From NCBI GenBank assembly GCA_016871155.1, contig VFZO01000018.1, positions 1 to 44,287 on the forward strand: DNA of 44,287 nucleotides. Reading direction: 5' to 3'. The notes beneath the pieces are model-generated. The model saw only the letters and a list, made by a program, of their open reading frames with translations, searched no databases and was not told the origin of the DNA. This document shows positions 10,015 to 18,800 of the stretch, one piece after another. Every line of letters begins with the position of its first letter. Position 1 is the first letter of the stretch. The position numbers were made by a program, and so were the translations under genes. The DNA is from Acidobacteriota bacterium (GTDB lineage Bacteria; Acidobacteriota; Terriglobia; Bryobacterales; Bryobacteraceae).

Positions 10015-10200
10015 TTAGCGGGTCCTGTTCAACTCCGTCATCCGTTCCACCGCTTCGATGGCAGCGGGAGCGATTTCCGGGGAGGTACCGGTGCCATGCT
10101 GGGCCAGGCTTGCGTTCATCCGCAGCAGGTCGCACTGAAAGTCCAGGTGGTTGGATCCGGGCGCCGGGGGAATAGCGATCGATGTGGAATTAAACATTTT
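10015..10200 (-). CDS. Possible 61-aa protein of unknown function
   Basis: A minus-strand frame from an ATG at 10200 to a TAA at 10015 has coding-like third positions (about 70% G/C) and encodes a hydrophilic protein with a possible C-terminal helix (PAAIEAVERMTELNRTR). It ends eight bases from the convergent wbuC-like stop. No strong Shine-Dalgarno or promoter is visible, and no family is recognised. The frame stays open upstream to 10314, but that extension looks non-coding. Confidence 0.4.
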   Translation of the reverse strand, partial: KMFNSTSIAIPPAPGSNHLDFQCDLLRMNASLAQHGTGTSPEIAPAAIEAVERMTELNRTR

Positions 10201-10320
10201 GGTTATCCATATCGGCCTGGCTGGCCCGGTCATTAGCCAAGTTTTGGGGTGGCAAGAATTTGCCGGTGTAATGGCAATTGACAAGATTCCGTCACCGTCC
10301 CGCGCTCGCTCCAAAGAAAT

Positions 10321-10340
10321 GGGCCGGCTAGCGCCGGCCC
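10321..10340. terminator. Terminator-like hairpin
   Basis: GGGCCGGC and GCCGGCCC form a perfect 8-bp stem around a four-base TAGC loop. On the plus strand it is followed by TTAGTTTGTA, only a weak T tract, and on the minus strand by ATTTCTTTGG. It could end read-through from the acs-cupin pair 314 bases upstream, or be part of a structured leader. Terminator function is uncertain. Confidence 0.35.
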
Positions 10341-10348
10341 TTAGTTTG

Positions 10349-10703
10349 TACCACCTTGGAGAGGGATTTGAGAGGAATCGGAGAAAAGCTATCCGGAGAC
10401 CACAAAAAATCCGACGGTTCCAGGTTGACGGCTCAAGACTGCGGTTGGGTGGGGAATGAAGGAAGGGATGCGCGTGGGGTACCAGCGGGAGGTGCTGCTG
10501 TGGGATTTGTGAGGAGAGGATACAACCTTTGCTTCTTGAGCCTGTCCTGGTTTCGTCACGCTCATCCTAGAGCACGCACGTTGCCAAACTTCCAATTGAT
10601 GATTTTGCGGCACCGGCTGAGTAATTTGGGGGTATCGCGGGAAAGAATTACCACTTTGGTACTAAAGAGGAATCCCGAGTTGGCATTTCTTTCCAAGGTG
10701 GTA
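10349..10703. repeat. Three copies of a TACCACYTTGG motif
   Basis: Copy 1 is TACCACCTTGG at 10349-10359. Copy 2 at 10649-10661 extends to the palindrome TACCA-CTT-TGGTA. Copy 3 is inverted, CCAAGGTGGTA at 10693-10703. Copies 1 and 3 extend to a 13-bp inverted repeat (10348-10360 and 10692-10704). The palindromic core is operator-like. The motifs lie 195-550 bases upstream of the start at 10898. Confidence 0.45.
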
Positions 10704-10897
10704 CCGCGGATTTCGGAACGCGATAGGCCACACTCGCCCCCTGTCCACCGCTCGGCTTTACGCCGTTACCCCACTAGGCAGTTCGCTGGCGAGTCCAACC
10801 GGTTCGCACGTGCGGCGCTGGGGCGTGGCATTTTCAATCCCGGGCCCGTTCTGTTGTGGTAGGATGGCCGCGAAGTCTATTCCTCGGGAGGTACTCT

Positions 10898-11977
10898 ATG
10901 TGTGTATTGCTTGGTTTCGCGGCTCTGTCCGCGGCGTTGGCGTTTGCGGCCGAAGGTCCTTCGTTAGCCGCCGGTAAACTGGAACTGAAATCGGCCGGGG
11001 TCTTGGCGTTCGGACCGCCGGGAATCCTCTTTGTGGGAGATACGGCCGCGGCTAGCCTGATCGCGATCGACACCGGCGACCGGGCCGCCAAGAAATCCAA
11101 CGGTGCCTTCGAGTTGAAAGCGGTCAATGAGAAGATCGCCGCTGTTTTAGGGACTTCGGCGGATCAGATCCAAATCGCTGATGTCGTTGTGAATCCGGTG
11201 TCGCAAAACGTGTATCTGTCCGTTTCTCGCGGCAAAGGCGCCTCGGCCGTGGCGCTGATTTTGAAGACAGACGCCTCGGGCAAGATTACGGAACTTGGTC
11301 TGGATAATGTGAAGCACGCGCGTGTGTCGCTACCGGACGCTCCCGCGGCCGAGGCGAAGGACCGGCGCGGCGGCAGCCTTCGGATGGAGACGATCACAGA
11401 CATCGGCTACGTCGATGGCCGCGTTTTCGTCGCCGGCCTTTCCAATGAAGAGTTCGCTTCCAGCCTGCGCTCCGTTCCCTATCCTTTCAAGGCGGCCGAC
11501 AAGGGTGCTGGAATCGAGATCTTCCACGGCGCGCATGGCCGTTTCGAGACGAATGCGCCGGTTCGGACCTTTGTTCCGTACAAGGTTGCGAACACTCCGC
11601 ACCTATTGGCTGCCTATACTTGCACCCCGCTCGTTTCGATTCCTCTCTCGGAACTGAAGCCCGGCAATAAGGTGAAGGGCAAAACAATCGCGGAATTGGG
11701 CAATCGCAACCGGCCCCTCGATATGATCGTGTACTCCAAGGGTGGCCAGGACTTTATCCTGATGGCCAACTCCAGCCGCGGCGTGATGAAATTGCCGACG
11801 GCGAACCTCGATAAATACGAAGCGATCGTCGCTCAGACTGAGAAGCAGGGTGTTCCCTACGAGACCATCGAAGCACTGAAAGGGGTGCAGCAGTTGGACC
11901 GTTACGGCGCCAACGCGGCTTTGCTGCTGCAGGTCGAAGGCGGCTCAGTGGATCTTCGCACGGTCGCTTTGCCGTAG
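10898..11977 (+). CDS. Secreted protein of unknown function
   Basis: Exported protein of 359 aa with a signal peptide (MCVLLGFAALSAALAFAAEG). The start is fixed by GGGAGG at 10887-10892, five bases before the ATG. The frame is open further to 10856 but that extension would bury the signal peptide. The body is rich in short beta-strand-like segments separated by Gly/Asp/Asn turns (GPPGILFVGDTAAASLIAIDTG, read as two pieces, and FHGAHGRFETNAPVRTF), suggestive of a beta-propeller-like repeat fold. A single YTCTP cysteine near residue 247 is reminiscent of cytochrome or quinoprotein accessory proteins but no heme motif exists. It is followed four bases later by a second secreted protein gene, so the two probably work together. 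No family is recognised with confidence. Confidence 0.75.
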   Translation: MCVLLGFAALSAALAFAAEGPSLAAGKLELKSAGVLAFGPPGILFVGDTAAASLIAIDTGDRAAKKSNGAFELKAVNEKIAAVLGTSADQIQIADVVVNPVSQNVYLSVSRGKGASAVALILKTDASGKITELGLDNVKHARVSLPDAPAAEAKDRRGGSLRMETITDIGYVDGRVFVAGLSNEEFASSLRSVPYPFKAADKGAGIEIFHGAHGRFETNAPVRTFVPYKVANTPHLLAAYTCTPLVSIPLSELKPGNKVKGKTIAELGNRNRPLDMIVYSKGGQDFILMANSSRGVMKLPTANLDKYEAIVAQTEKQGVPYETIEALKGVQQLDRYGANAALLLQVEGGSVDLRTVALP

Positions 11978-11981
11978 TTTC

Positions 11982-13019
11982 GTGAGGGTACTCGCGACGA
12001 TTACCCTGCTCGTTCTGCCGGCCGTCGCAGCGGACGTCATTGTCCGCCGCGACGGACCGGTTTTTCGTGTTGCCGGGCTGGGAACGACCGAACCGGCCGG
12101 CGGGTGGTCCGCCGTGTTCCAAGTCCACGTGGGGCCGCAGGACCTGCCGCCCGTGATGGGGACGTATGTGACGGAGGGTTCCGAGGTGGTCTTCAAACCC
12201 CGGTTCCCGGTCTCCGACACCGTGGATTGCCGCGTCGTGGCCGGCGGGACGACCATCGTATTCCCGGGAAAGGCCTCGTCCACCGAACCCTCCGCGCACG
12301 TGCGCCGCGTCTTTCCGACCGCGTGGAAGATTCCGGCCAATCAGTTAAAATTCTATGCGGAGTTTTCCGCTCCCATGGAGAAAGGGCAGGCCTGGGAGAG
12401 GATACGCCTGAAGAATTCCGTTGGCGAGACCGTCGATTTGGCGTTCCTGGAGATTGAACAGGAGCTTTGGGACCGGGAAGGAAAGCGCCTGACCCTGCTG
12501 TTCGACCCCGGCCGCATTAAGCGGGGCGTGCTGCCGCGCGAACAGACCGGCGCCGCGCTGCGGGCTGGCGAAACCTACACGCTGATCATCGACCAGGAGT
12601 ATCGCGACGCGGAGGGTGTCCCGATGAAGCAGGGCTATTTCAAGGTCTTCCAGGTGGAACCTGAGGACCGGGCCTTCATCGATCCCGCGAAGTGGGAAGT
12701 CCGGATTCCGCGGGCAGGAACCAGGGACTCGCTCGCTATCGCGTTTGGTGAGTCGATCGATGGCCCTCTGGCGCAGCGCCTGATCTCGGTCGAGGGTGTT
12801 GCTGGCGCCGTTGAACTTGGAGCGTTCGAAGCGCTCTGGCGGTTTGTGCCGGAGAAGCCCTGGGAGGCCAAGGAGTACAAGATCCTGGTCGATACGGCGC
12901 TGGAGGACTTGGCGGGCAACCGGGTCGGCCGGCCTTTCGATGTCGATGTCTTCGAGCGGATTACGGTGCGAACGGACCGGCGCGTCGTCACGCTGCCGTT
13001 CCGGGTGCCCCGGAAGTAA
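11982..13019 (+). CDS. Secreted protein with Ig-like (SbsA-type) domains, unknown function
   Basis: A 345-aa exported protein starting at a GTG four bases after the upstream stop. The signal peptide is MRVLATITLLVLPAVAA. The region from about 105 onward resembles bacterial Big_5/SbsA Ig-like domains: FYAEFSAPMEKGQAWERI (strand plus the typical sAPM motif) and later YKILVDTALEDLAGNRVGRPF, a common edge of such domains. These domains occur in cell-surface and substrate-binding proteins. Tight spacing to the upstream secreted protein suggests a two-gene operon. The stop codon directly abuts the convergent gene ending at 13020, leaving no intergenic base. Confidence 0.75.
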   Translation: MRVLATITLLVLPAVAADVIVRRDGPVFRVAGLGTTEPAGGWSAVFQVHVGPQDLPPVMGTYVTEGSEVVFKPRFPVSDTVDCRVVAGGTTIVFPGKASSTEPSAHVRRVFPTAWKIPANQLKFYAEFSAPMEKGQAWERIRLKNSVGETVDLAFLEIEQELWDREGKRLTLLFDPGRIKRGVLPREQTGAALRAGETYTLIIDQEYRDAEGVPMKQGYFKVFQVEPEDRAFIDPAKWEVRIPRAGTRDSLAIAFGESIDGPLAQRLISVEGVAGAVELGAFEALWRFVPEKPWEAKEYKILVDTALEDLAGNRVGRPFDVDVFERITVRTDRRVVTLPFRVPRK

Positions 13020-13451
13020 TCAGTTGCCCGTCAGCTTGCCTGTCGTATCGACGCCTAGACTGCGCCGCAGATAGTCGATACCGGGAACGGTGATGGACAT
13101 TCTGCTCTTGTCGTCCATTTCGATAATTTTGGTGCTCTTCATGTAGGCCATAACAAATGTCGCGCCTTCGCGTTCCAGTCCGAGTTGGCGCTCCATTTCC
13201 AGGATCGAAACCGCGCCGCCATTGGGGTTTTTCTTTTTCGCGCGATAAAGCAGGCCGAGGATGCGTTCCAGCATTACCTCATCCGACCGGAGTTCGGCGT
13301 GGAGATCCAGCAGGTCCGTTTCGCCCTCTACTTCCGGTGTCAGCGTTTGCGGCGCGGGAGCCTCTGGTGCCGGGTCCTGAGATTTCGGGACCATCGCCGC
13401 ATCCCGTGCCTTCCGGAGGAGATTGGAGATGTCGGAGGATTCCATAGCCAT
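13020..13451 (-). CDS. Winged-helix-like C-terminal domain protein, unknown function
   Basis: A 143-aa cytosolic protein. The N-terminal third (1-45) is Pro/Ala/Glu-rich and probably disordered. The rest is helical, with AVSILEMERQLGLEREGATFVMAYMKSTKII (read in pieces, about 79-110) followed by MSITVPGIDYLRRSLG. This helix-turn-helix plus wing arrangement is typical of winged-helix domains. The ATG at 13451 is preceded by AAAGGTG, whereas the open frame upstream to 13568 overlaps the LssY-like gene and looks non-coding. It lies 59 bases downstream of that gene on the same strand and may be the last gene of the PAP2-LssY cluster. DNA binding is inferred only. Confidence 0.65.
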   Translation of the reverse strand: MAMESSDISNLLRKARDAAMVPKSQDPAPEAPAPQTLTPEVEGETDLLDLHAELRSDEVMLERILGLLYRAKKKNPNGGAVSILEMERQLGLEREGATFVMAYMKSTKIIEMDDKSRMSITVPGIDYLRRSLGVDTTGKLTGN

Positions 13452-13510
13452 GTGGTCACACCTTTTATCGGTGCGTCGCGGCGACATGAGGATAGGGGAA
13501 AAGCCTGAAC

Positions 13511-14938
13511 CTAGTTGCCCGGTTTTTGAGCGGGTGCGCGATGAAGGAGTTTTCCGGCGAGAAAGCACAGATAATATGTATTTTCGCGAAGGAGGTGGTG
13601 CCGGGTCTCCAGCGCGATGCGCCGGACAACTCGCCGCACCGCGGAGGTCTTGCGCACCCGTTCCTCGTCCAGGATCTCGAAATTCGCCTCGGCCGGTTTC
13701 AGAAGTCCGACTGCCAGGGTGCCGTCGGTTACGACCTCCTGTTCCACCACGATCTGCCGTTTCACGGAAGCCCGGGAAGCGAGCCCGGCGGCAAAGTCCA
13801 AGTCCCCCATCACCTTTTCCCGTTCCAGATCCAGGCGGGGATCGATCCGGTGGGACAGGGAAAAATTCGACCGGTCAAAGATTACGGTGACGTCGTGGGT
13901 TGCGGCGCCGAGCCATATCTCGCGGCCGTCTTCGGTCTCCGTTCGCCAAAAACGAACATGATGCCGTTTTGCGATGGAGTTCAATGATTTCTGGAAGACC
14001 ACGTCCGGCAAGCGGCCCTGATAGACGAGCTTCGACACAGGAGCGGTCGGGTATCCTTGGCGGCGTGTAAACGCCCTGTAAGTTTTCCCGAACGACGCCC
14101 GGTTGAGGGGTTCGGCACTGACCCATCCGGCCGCGCGGAAGGCTCGCTCAAGCAGGTCCCGGCTGCCGATCAACGCGACATTAATGACATCGGCTACACT
14201 ACCCCCCGCCTGTTTGCCGATGTCCACGGGCCGTGTTCGCAGGAATTCGTGCAGCGGTTCGTCCAGGGTTGACTCCTGCGGGGCTTGACCCCATATCCGT
14301 CCAGGTGATTCGGACAGCAGTCGAAGCGTCAACTCCGCTCCAGCCGGCAGATCAATCTCCGGGTCTGGCATGCGGATGAGCAGTAATCGGGAGCCGAAGA
14401 GCCCGGCCGCTCCGATGGGGCCCAACGCGAACCGCGCCCAGGCCGTGCCGACCGGCCCGGTCAGACCGACGGGGGCGCGCACCAGCATACCCGGGCTAGG
14501 GCGGAACCAGATTCCGCGGACGATTCCGAGCGGGTTGCTCGCGGCGAGGATTCCCCGGACACGGCCGTTCTTGTCCACCTGCTCCCGGGCGTTGTCCAGC
14601 CGCAAGAGCGCCGTTTCAATTGGAGCCCACTCCCCCTCGGGAGTGCGCCACTCTGTAAACGCGATCTCCATGCTTGCACGCTCCCGGCGGACCCCGAGGC
14701 CTACCGGCAGGACCCGGCGGACGGTTCCCCGAACAAGGCTTCGGGCCGGTATCAAAATACCGCCATCGCGAACCAAGGGCCGGAGGAGCGCGCCGCGAAT
14801 TGGTGACCCGTTCGGTTGCGAATGACTGGAGAGCGAGGTGAGCAGCCGCACCTCCAGTAGCGGCGGCGTATCGGCCCCAGCGAGGGGCAAGGCCAGGCAG
14901 ACGGCCAGGACGGGAACCCATCTATGCCGGGCGTTCAT
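13511..14938 (-). CDS. Exported LssY_C-like domain protein
   Basis: A 475-aa exported protein. It has a signal peptide (1-22), then a beta-rich N-terminal half (about 25-210: LLEVRLLTSLSSHS, GGILIPARSLVRGTV, LPAGAELTLRLL). That half resembles the TrbI-like barrel of conjugation and pilus proteins, in which LPAGT-type turns recur. The C-terminal half (about 245-420) matches the LssY_C family: ADVINVALIGSRDLLERAFRAAGW in two pieces, AFTRRQGYPTAPVSKLVYQGR, QKSLNSIAKRHHVRFW and an IDPRLDLEREKV segment. In other bacteria LssY_C is often fused to or located beside PAP2 phosphatase domains. Here it overlaps the PAP2 gene by 17 bases, consistent with coupled translation and a shared membrane-lipid task. 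Confidence 0.78.
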   Translation of the reverse strand: MNARHRWVPVLAVCLALPLAGADTPPLLEVRLLTSLSSHSQPNGSPIRGALLRPLVRDGGILIPARSLVRGTVRRVLPVGLGVRRERASMEIAFTEWRTPEGEWAPIETALLRLDNAREQVDKNGRVRGILAASNPLGIVRGIWFRPSPGMLVRAPVGLTGPVGTAWARFALGPIGAAGLFGSRLLLIRMPDPEIDLPAGAELTLRLLSESPGRIWGQAPQESTLDEPLHEFLRTRPVDIGKQAGGSVADVINVALIGSRDLLERAFRAAGWVSAEPLNRASFGKTYRAFTRRQGYPTAPVSKLVYQGRLPDVVFQKSLNSIAKRHHVRFWRTETEDGREIWLGAATHDVTVIFDRSNFSLSHRIDPRLDLEREKVMGDLDFAAGLASRASVKRQIVVEQEVVTDGTLAVGLLKPAEANFEILDEERVRKTSAVRRVVRRIALETRHHLLRENTYYLCFLAGKLLHRAPAQKPGN

Positions 14939-15818
14939 AGACCTCCCAAAGCAGAGCGGCGCCTACGCAGATGCCGATGCTCGCCACACCGTCGGCGGCG
15001 TAGTGATACCGGCCATGAATCGTGGCTGTAAACACGAGCAACGCTACGATCAGGGCGGCGGCGAAGTAGCCGGAGCTCTCCGGCAGTGCCCGCCGCAGCC
15101 CGAAAGCCGATGAGAAAGCCACCGCCACGTGCCCGCTGGGAAAGACGCTGGTCGAAATGTCCAGGTGGTCCAGAATCGCGATGTTGATCTGACGCCAGAT
15201 ACTGAAGGCGCCTGGCGCGTCCAGGCCGGCGAAGGCGGTGCGCGGCGACGCGACGGCGATCAGCGGCAGCAGCGCGTAGACCGTCAGTGTTCCAAGCGCA
15301 AACGTGCGAACGAAGGTCTCGACCCGGTCCCGCCGGCGGCGCCAATAGAGCAGGGCGATGCAAGCTGGAGGAATGGCATACAGCAGCAGATAGCAGAGTT
15401 CCAGGAGCCAGGGAATGGCCGGACCGGCCGCTTCCAACACTTGGCGCAGGCCCCAGTCGCTCAGTATTCGGCGGTCCCACGCCAGCCAAGTTTCTTGCCA
15501 GGCTGCGTCAAATCCGCGCGCAAACCATTCCATTTGCCAGTACCCGCCCAGCACGATGGCGGGCGGGAGCCAGTCCCGGAGAATGGCGGTCGCCGGGTTT
15601 CCGCGCTGAGACTCCAGAACTGAGAGCGCAAGGAGCACCACCGGCAGGGCGGCGGCGATCGCCAATTTCATGGCGCTGACGCCCCAAGCCGCGCTGAGGA
15701 CCGCCGTGTAGACGAAGAAGCCGATCATAACGCGCTCGCTGACGCGGGTTCCCGCGAAGCCGGTGGCCGCCCGCCCGCCGGGGCTGACCAGCGATTCGGT
15801 CGCGTTAACGTTTGTCAC
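14922..15818 (-). CDS. PAP2-superfamily membrane phosphatase
   Basis: Integral membrane protein of 298 aa with about six transmembrane segments and a PAP2/Aur1-like active site: FPSGHVAVAFS (226-236, catalytic His230) and IHGRYHYAADGVAS (267-280, second His272 and Asp276). Such enzymes dephosphorylate lipid phosphates, including undecaprenyl pyrophosphate or phosphatidate, or transfer phospho-head groups as in inositolphosphotransferases. The early tryptophan-rich WLAWDRRILSDWG segment resembles the inositolphosphotransferase-like subgroup. The start is a GTG at 15818. It overlaps the LssY-like gene downstream by 17 bases. Confidence 0.88.
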   Translation of the reverse strand: MTNVNATESLVSPGGRAATGFAGTRVSERVMIGFFVYTAVLSAAWGVSAMKLAIAAALPVVLLALSVLESQRGNPATAILRDWLPPAIVLGGYWQMEWFARGFDAAWQETWLAWDRRILSDWGLRQVLEAAGPAIPWLLELCYLLLYAIPPACIALLYWRRRRDRVETFVRTFALGTLTVYALLPLIAVASPRTAFAGLDAPGAFSIWRQINIAILDHLDISTSVFPSGHVAVAFSSAFGLRRALPESSGYFAAALIVALLVFTATIHGRYHYAADGVASIGICVGAALLWEVYERPA

Positions 15819-15895
15819 ACGCCAACACCCATCGCTAGAGAATATTCGCCTGGCGGCGGATTCGCAAGTAGTTGGAACGATTTATTTTTTGGGGC

Positions 15896-18800
15896 TTACG
15901 TCTCGCTAACGGTTCTTGCCGGGCGCGCCGCCAACTCCACGGCCAACTCCTGGGCTCTGCGAAGGTCGGTTTTCCCCGTTCCAAGAGTTGGAATCACGTC
16001 GACCAGAGCGAATTGGTCGCGTTTCGGAATCCACAGGGCGGGCAGGCCGGCGTTGTTCAAGTGCTCGATCATGGCGGCCGCGGTCAGTTCTGGATTGGTG
16101 TGGAGGACGATCAGGCGCTCGCCGCGCGACTCATCGGGAATGCCGATAACGAAGCAAGCGGCCTCACCCATGATCTCTTGGAGCGTCTCCTCGACGCGAA
16201 GGTGCGGGACCATCTCGCCGCCAATTTTGGAGAACCGGGAGAGCCGCCCGGTGATGTACAAGAACCCGTCTTCGTCCAGGCGCGCCATATCGCCGGTGTT
16301 GTAATAGCCGTCGACCAACACTTTCGCGGTCCGTTCCGGCTGCTTCAAGTACCCGCGCATGCGGCTGGGACCCTTCACCAAGAGCATCCCCTCGGTCCCA
16401 AAGGGAACGGGCTCCATGGTCGCCGGATCCACGAACCGGATGGAGACGCCTGGCAAGGGCCGGCCTACGCTCTCGGCCTTCGCGCCGAGTTGGTCGGACT
16501 GCGCCGGATCGTTGGAGATGAAGTCCGCGCCGTTGACCGCGACGACCGGAGCCATCTCCGTGCAACCGTAGCCCTCCTGCATTTTGAGATTGAATCTTTC
16601 CTCGAACTGCCGGGCCACGGCGGGCCGGAGTTTTTCGGCGCCCACCAGCACGTAGCGGAGTTTTGAGAACTGCTCCGGTGTGCACTTGCGGGTGTAGGTG
16701 GAGGCGAACGTCGGGGTGGACAGCAGGAACGTCGCGCCGTACTTTTGGGAGAGCTCGCCGATTTTGCCGCCGTCAGCCGGATTATGGTGCAGAATTACGG
16801 GGAACCGTTCCAGAAGTGGGAACCAGAGGTTATAGGTGAAGCCGAAAGAGTGGAAAAAGGGGAGGATCCCAAGCATGACGTCGCTGGGGCCGACAGGGTA
16901 GACCTGAGCCACCGCTTCCATGTTGGAAAGCAGGTTCCAGTGCGTCAGTTCCACGCCCTTGGGTTCACCGGTGGAGCCGCTGGAGAAGATAATCGCCGCG
17001 ACATCGTCAGCGTGGCCCTTGGCCAAGCCGGGCAGGAAACGGGCTTGCAGGTATGCGATGGCCTTCTCCGCCTTTCCGAACGAGGGCAGCAGTTCCTCCA
17101 CGAAAATCATGGCTGGCGTGATTTCGATCTTCTGTTTGGTGACGAACAGTTTCGACGTGAAAATTGTTTGAATTCCGCACTGGGCGATGGCCGAACTCAT
17201 GGAAGCCGGGCCTGCGGTAAAGTTCAAATTCACTGCGGTTCGGCCGCTGAGCGTAACAGCGATGTTCGCGAGTGCGGCGCCCACCGAATTGGGGAGCGAG
17301 AGTCCGATCATTGCCTGATTCGGGCAATGCCCATCGATCCAACGGCGCAGCATTTGGGCGCCGGTTAGCGCGCCGCCAAAGGTAAGCTCTTTCCCCAGAG
17401 AGTCGGCCATCCCCAGTGAACCCCATTGGGCGCGGGCCGCGGCAACGAAGCGCGCGCCCAGGTGGTCGCCCGGCCGGCGCTTGTCCTCGGCGGCCTGTGC
17501 CGCAAGCTCCGTGACCTTGGCGCGCAGCGCTTCGGGCGGCGTATTGCCAGGAACAGGCTCGCCGACGATGACCCGAACCCTGGGACGGCTGAAAAAGCTG
17601 CCGGACGCCATGAGTTGACCCCCCTTCATCGATAGAGGGTGGCCCCAAAGGCCCTCGATCCAGCAGGGAACAATCGGCGCGTCCTTGGCGATCCGCTCGT
17701 ACCCGCGTTTGAAGGGAAGCAGGTGGCCGGTACGGGTGATCTGGCCTTCCGGGAAGATCCCGATCATCTCGCCATTCTCGACTTCCTTGCGGGCTGTGGC
17801 CAACGTGCCAACAGCTTCCCTGGGGACGGACAGATTGATCGGGATGGCCTTTAGTACGCGGAACAGCCAGGTTAGCCAGGAGATATCGTAGAGCGTTTTC
17901 CAGAGCAGGAACCGGATGGGCCGCAGCGTGGCCGCGCCGATCAAGAACGCGTCGGCATAAGAGACGTGGTTGCCGACCACTACGCAGCCACCGGTGACCG
18001 GCATGTTTCGCGCCCCAACGATTTCCAGGCGAAACAGAGTGTGCAGAATGCACCAGCAGACGAAACGAACGGAATAACGAAGCATGTGTTTGAAGAAGAT
18101 GTAAAAAGAAGCGGCAACGGTGAAGATGCCAGCAGCGAGAAAGACCACCGGCGCCGGACATTCCAGCTTATCGTGCAGGAGCCAGAGCGTCCCGGACGCG
18201 GCGATAACACCCAGCATGTTTGCGAAGTTGTTTGTGGCCAGAATGCGGCCCTTCTCCTCCGGCGCAGCTTCGTCCTGCAGATACGCGTTCAGGGGAACAA
18301 TGAAAAGTCCACCGTAAAAACCCATCAGCGCGAGAAAGACCATGGCGGGAGTCTGGCTGGAGGTCATGCCGAGGGCGACGCCGAACACGCCCATCAGAAT
18401 GCCGGCGGGCGCCACCATCCCAAGCTCGATTGCGTCGCCCGAGATCCGCCCTGCGGCGATCGAGCCGGCACCGATGCCGACCGCGAGGGCGCTGACCAGC
18501 AGGCCGATCTGGCTCTCATGCCCATGCAGAGTCTCATTCACGAAAACCACGAGCGTCAGCTGCACCAGCGCGCCGATGTACCAGAAGAAGGAGATCCCCA
18601 GCACAGTCAACCACATGGAGCGATTGTTGGTCAGGATTCGAAAGCCATGTGTAATTTCGGCGAATGGGTTCCAGCGAAGCGGTTCGACGTTGCCGGAGGG
18701 CGCGGCCTTCGGGATTCCCAGGCTGGCGAGCGAACCGGCGACCGCGAGCAGAATCAAGAAGGCGCTCATCTTCCACGACTCCTGTTTCCAGTGTTCGAAC

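Larger units (their letters stand above)
10201..10897. other. Intergenic region with hairpin and repeated TACCAC(C/T)TTGG motif
   Basis: No convincing gene. A 168-codon plus-strand frame at 10356-10862 has no protein-like character. The stretch holds an 8-bp hairpin at 10321-10340 and three related motif copies at 10349-10359, 10649-10661 and 10693-10703 (listed separately). The promoter and ribosome-binding site of the secreted-protein gene starting at 10898 lie at the right end. Confidence 0.5.

Noticed and set aside
10321..10340. Hairpin as a strong intrinsic terminator of the acs-cupin transcript
   Set aside because: The stem is excellent but the following T tract is weak and it is over 300 bases from the stop; listed only as terminator-like.
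10356..10862. 168-codon plus-strand open frame in the intergenic region
   Set aside because: Composition is Arg/Pro/Ser-rich with no domain pattern, no ribosome-binding site, and it spans the repeated motifs; it looks like a chance frame.
17007..18161. Long minus-strand frame inside the LplT-PlsC-ligase gene, and similar long shadow frames at 2765-3754, 19578-20603, 22274-24124 and 41048-42991
   Set aside because: Each lies within a well-supported gene in another frame and has an Arg/Gly/Pro- or Leu-biased translation typical of high-GC shadow frames.
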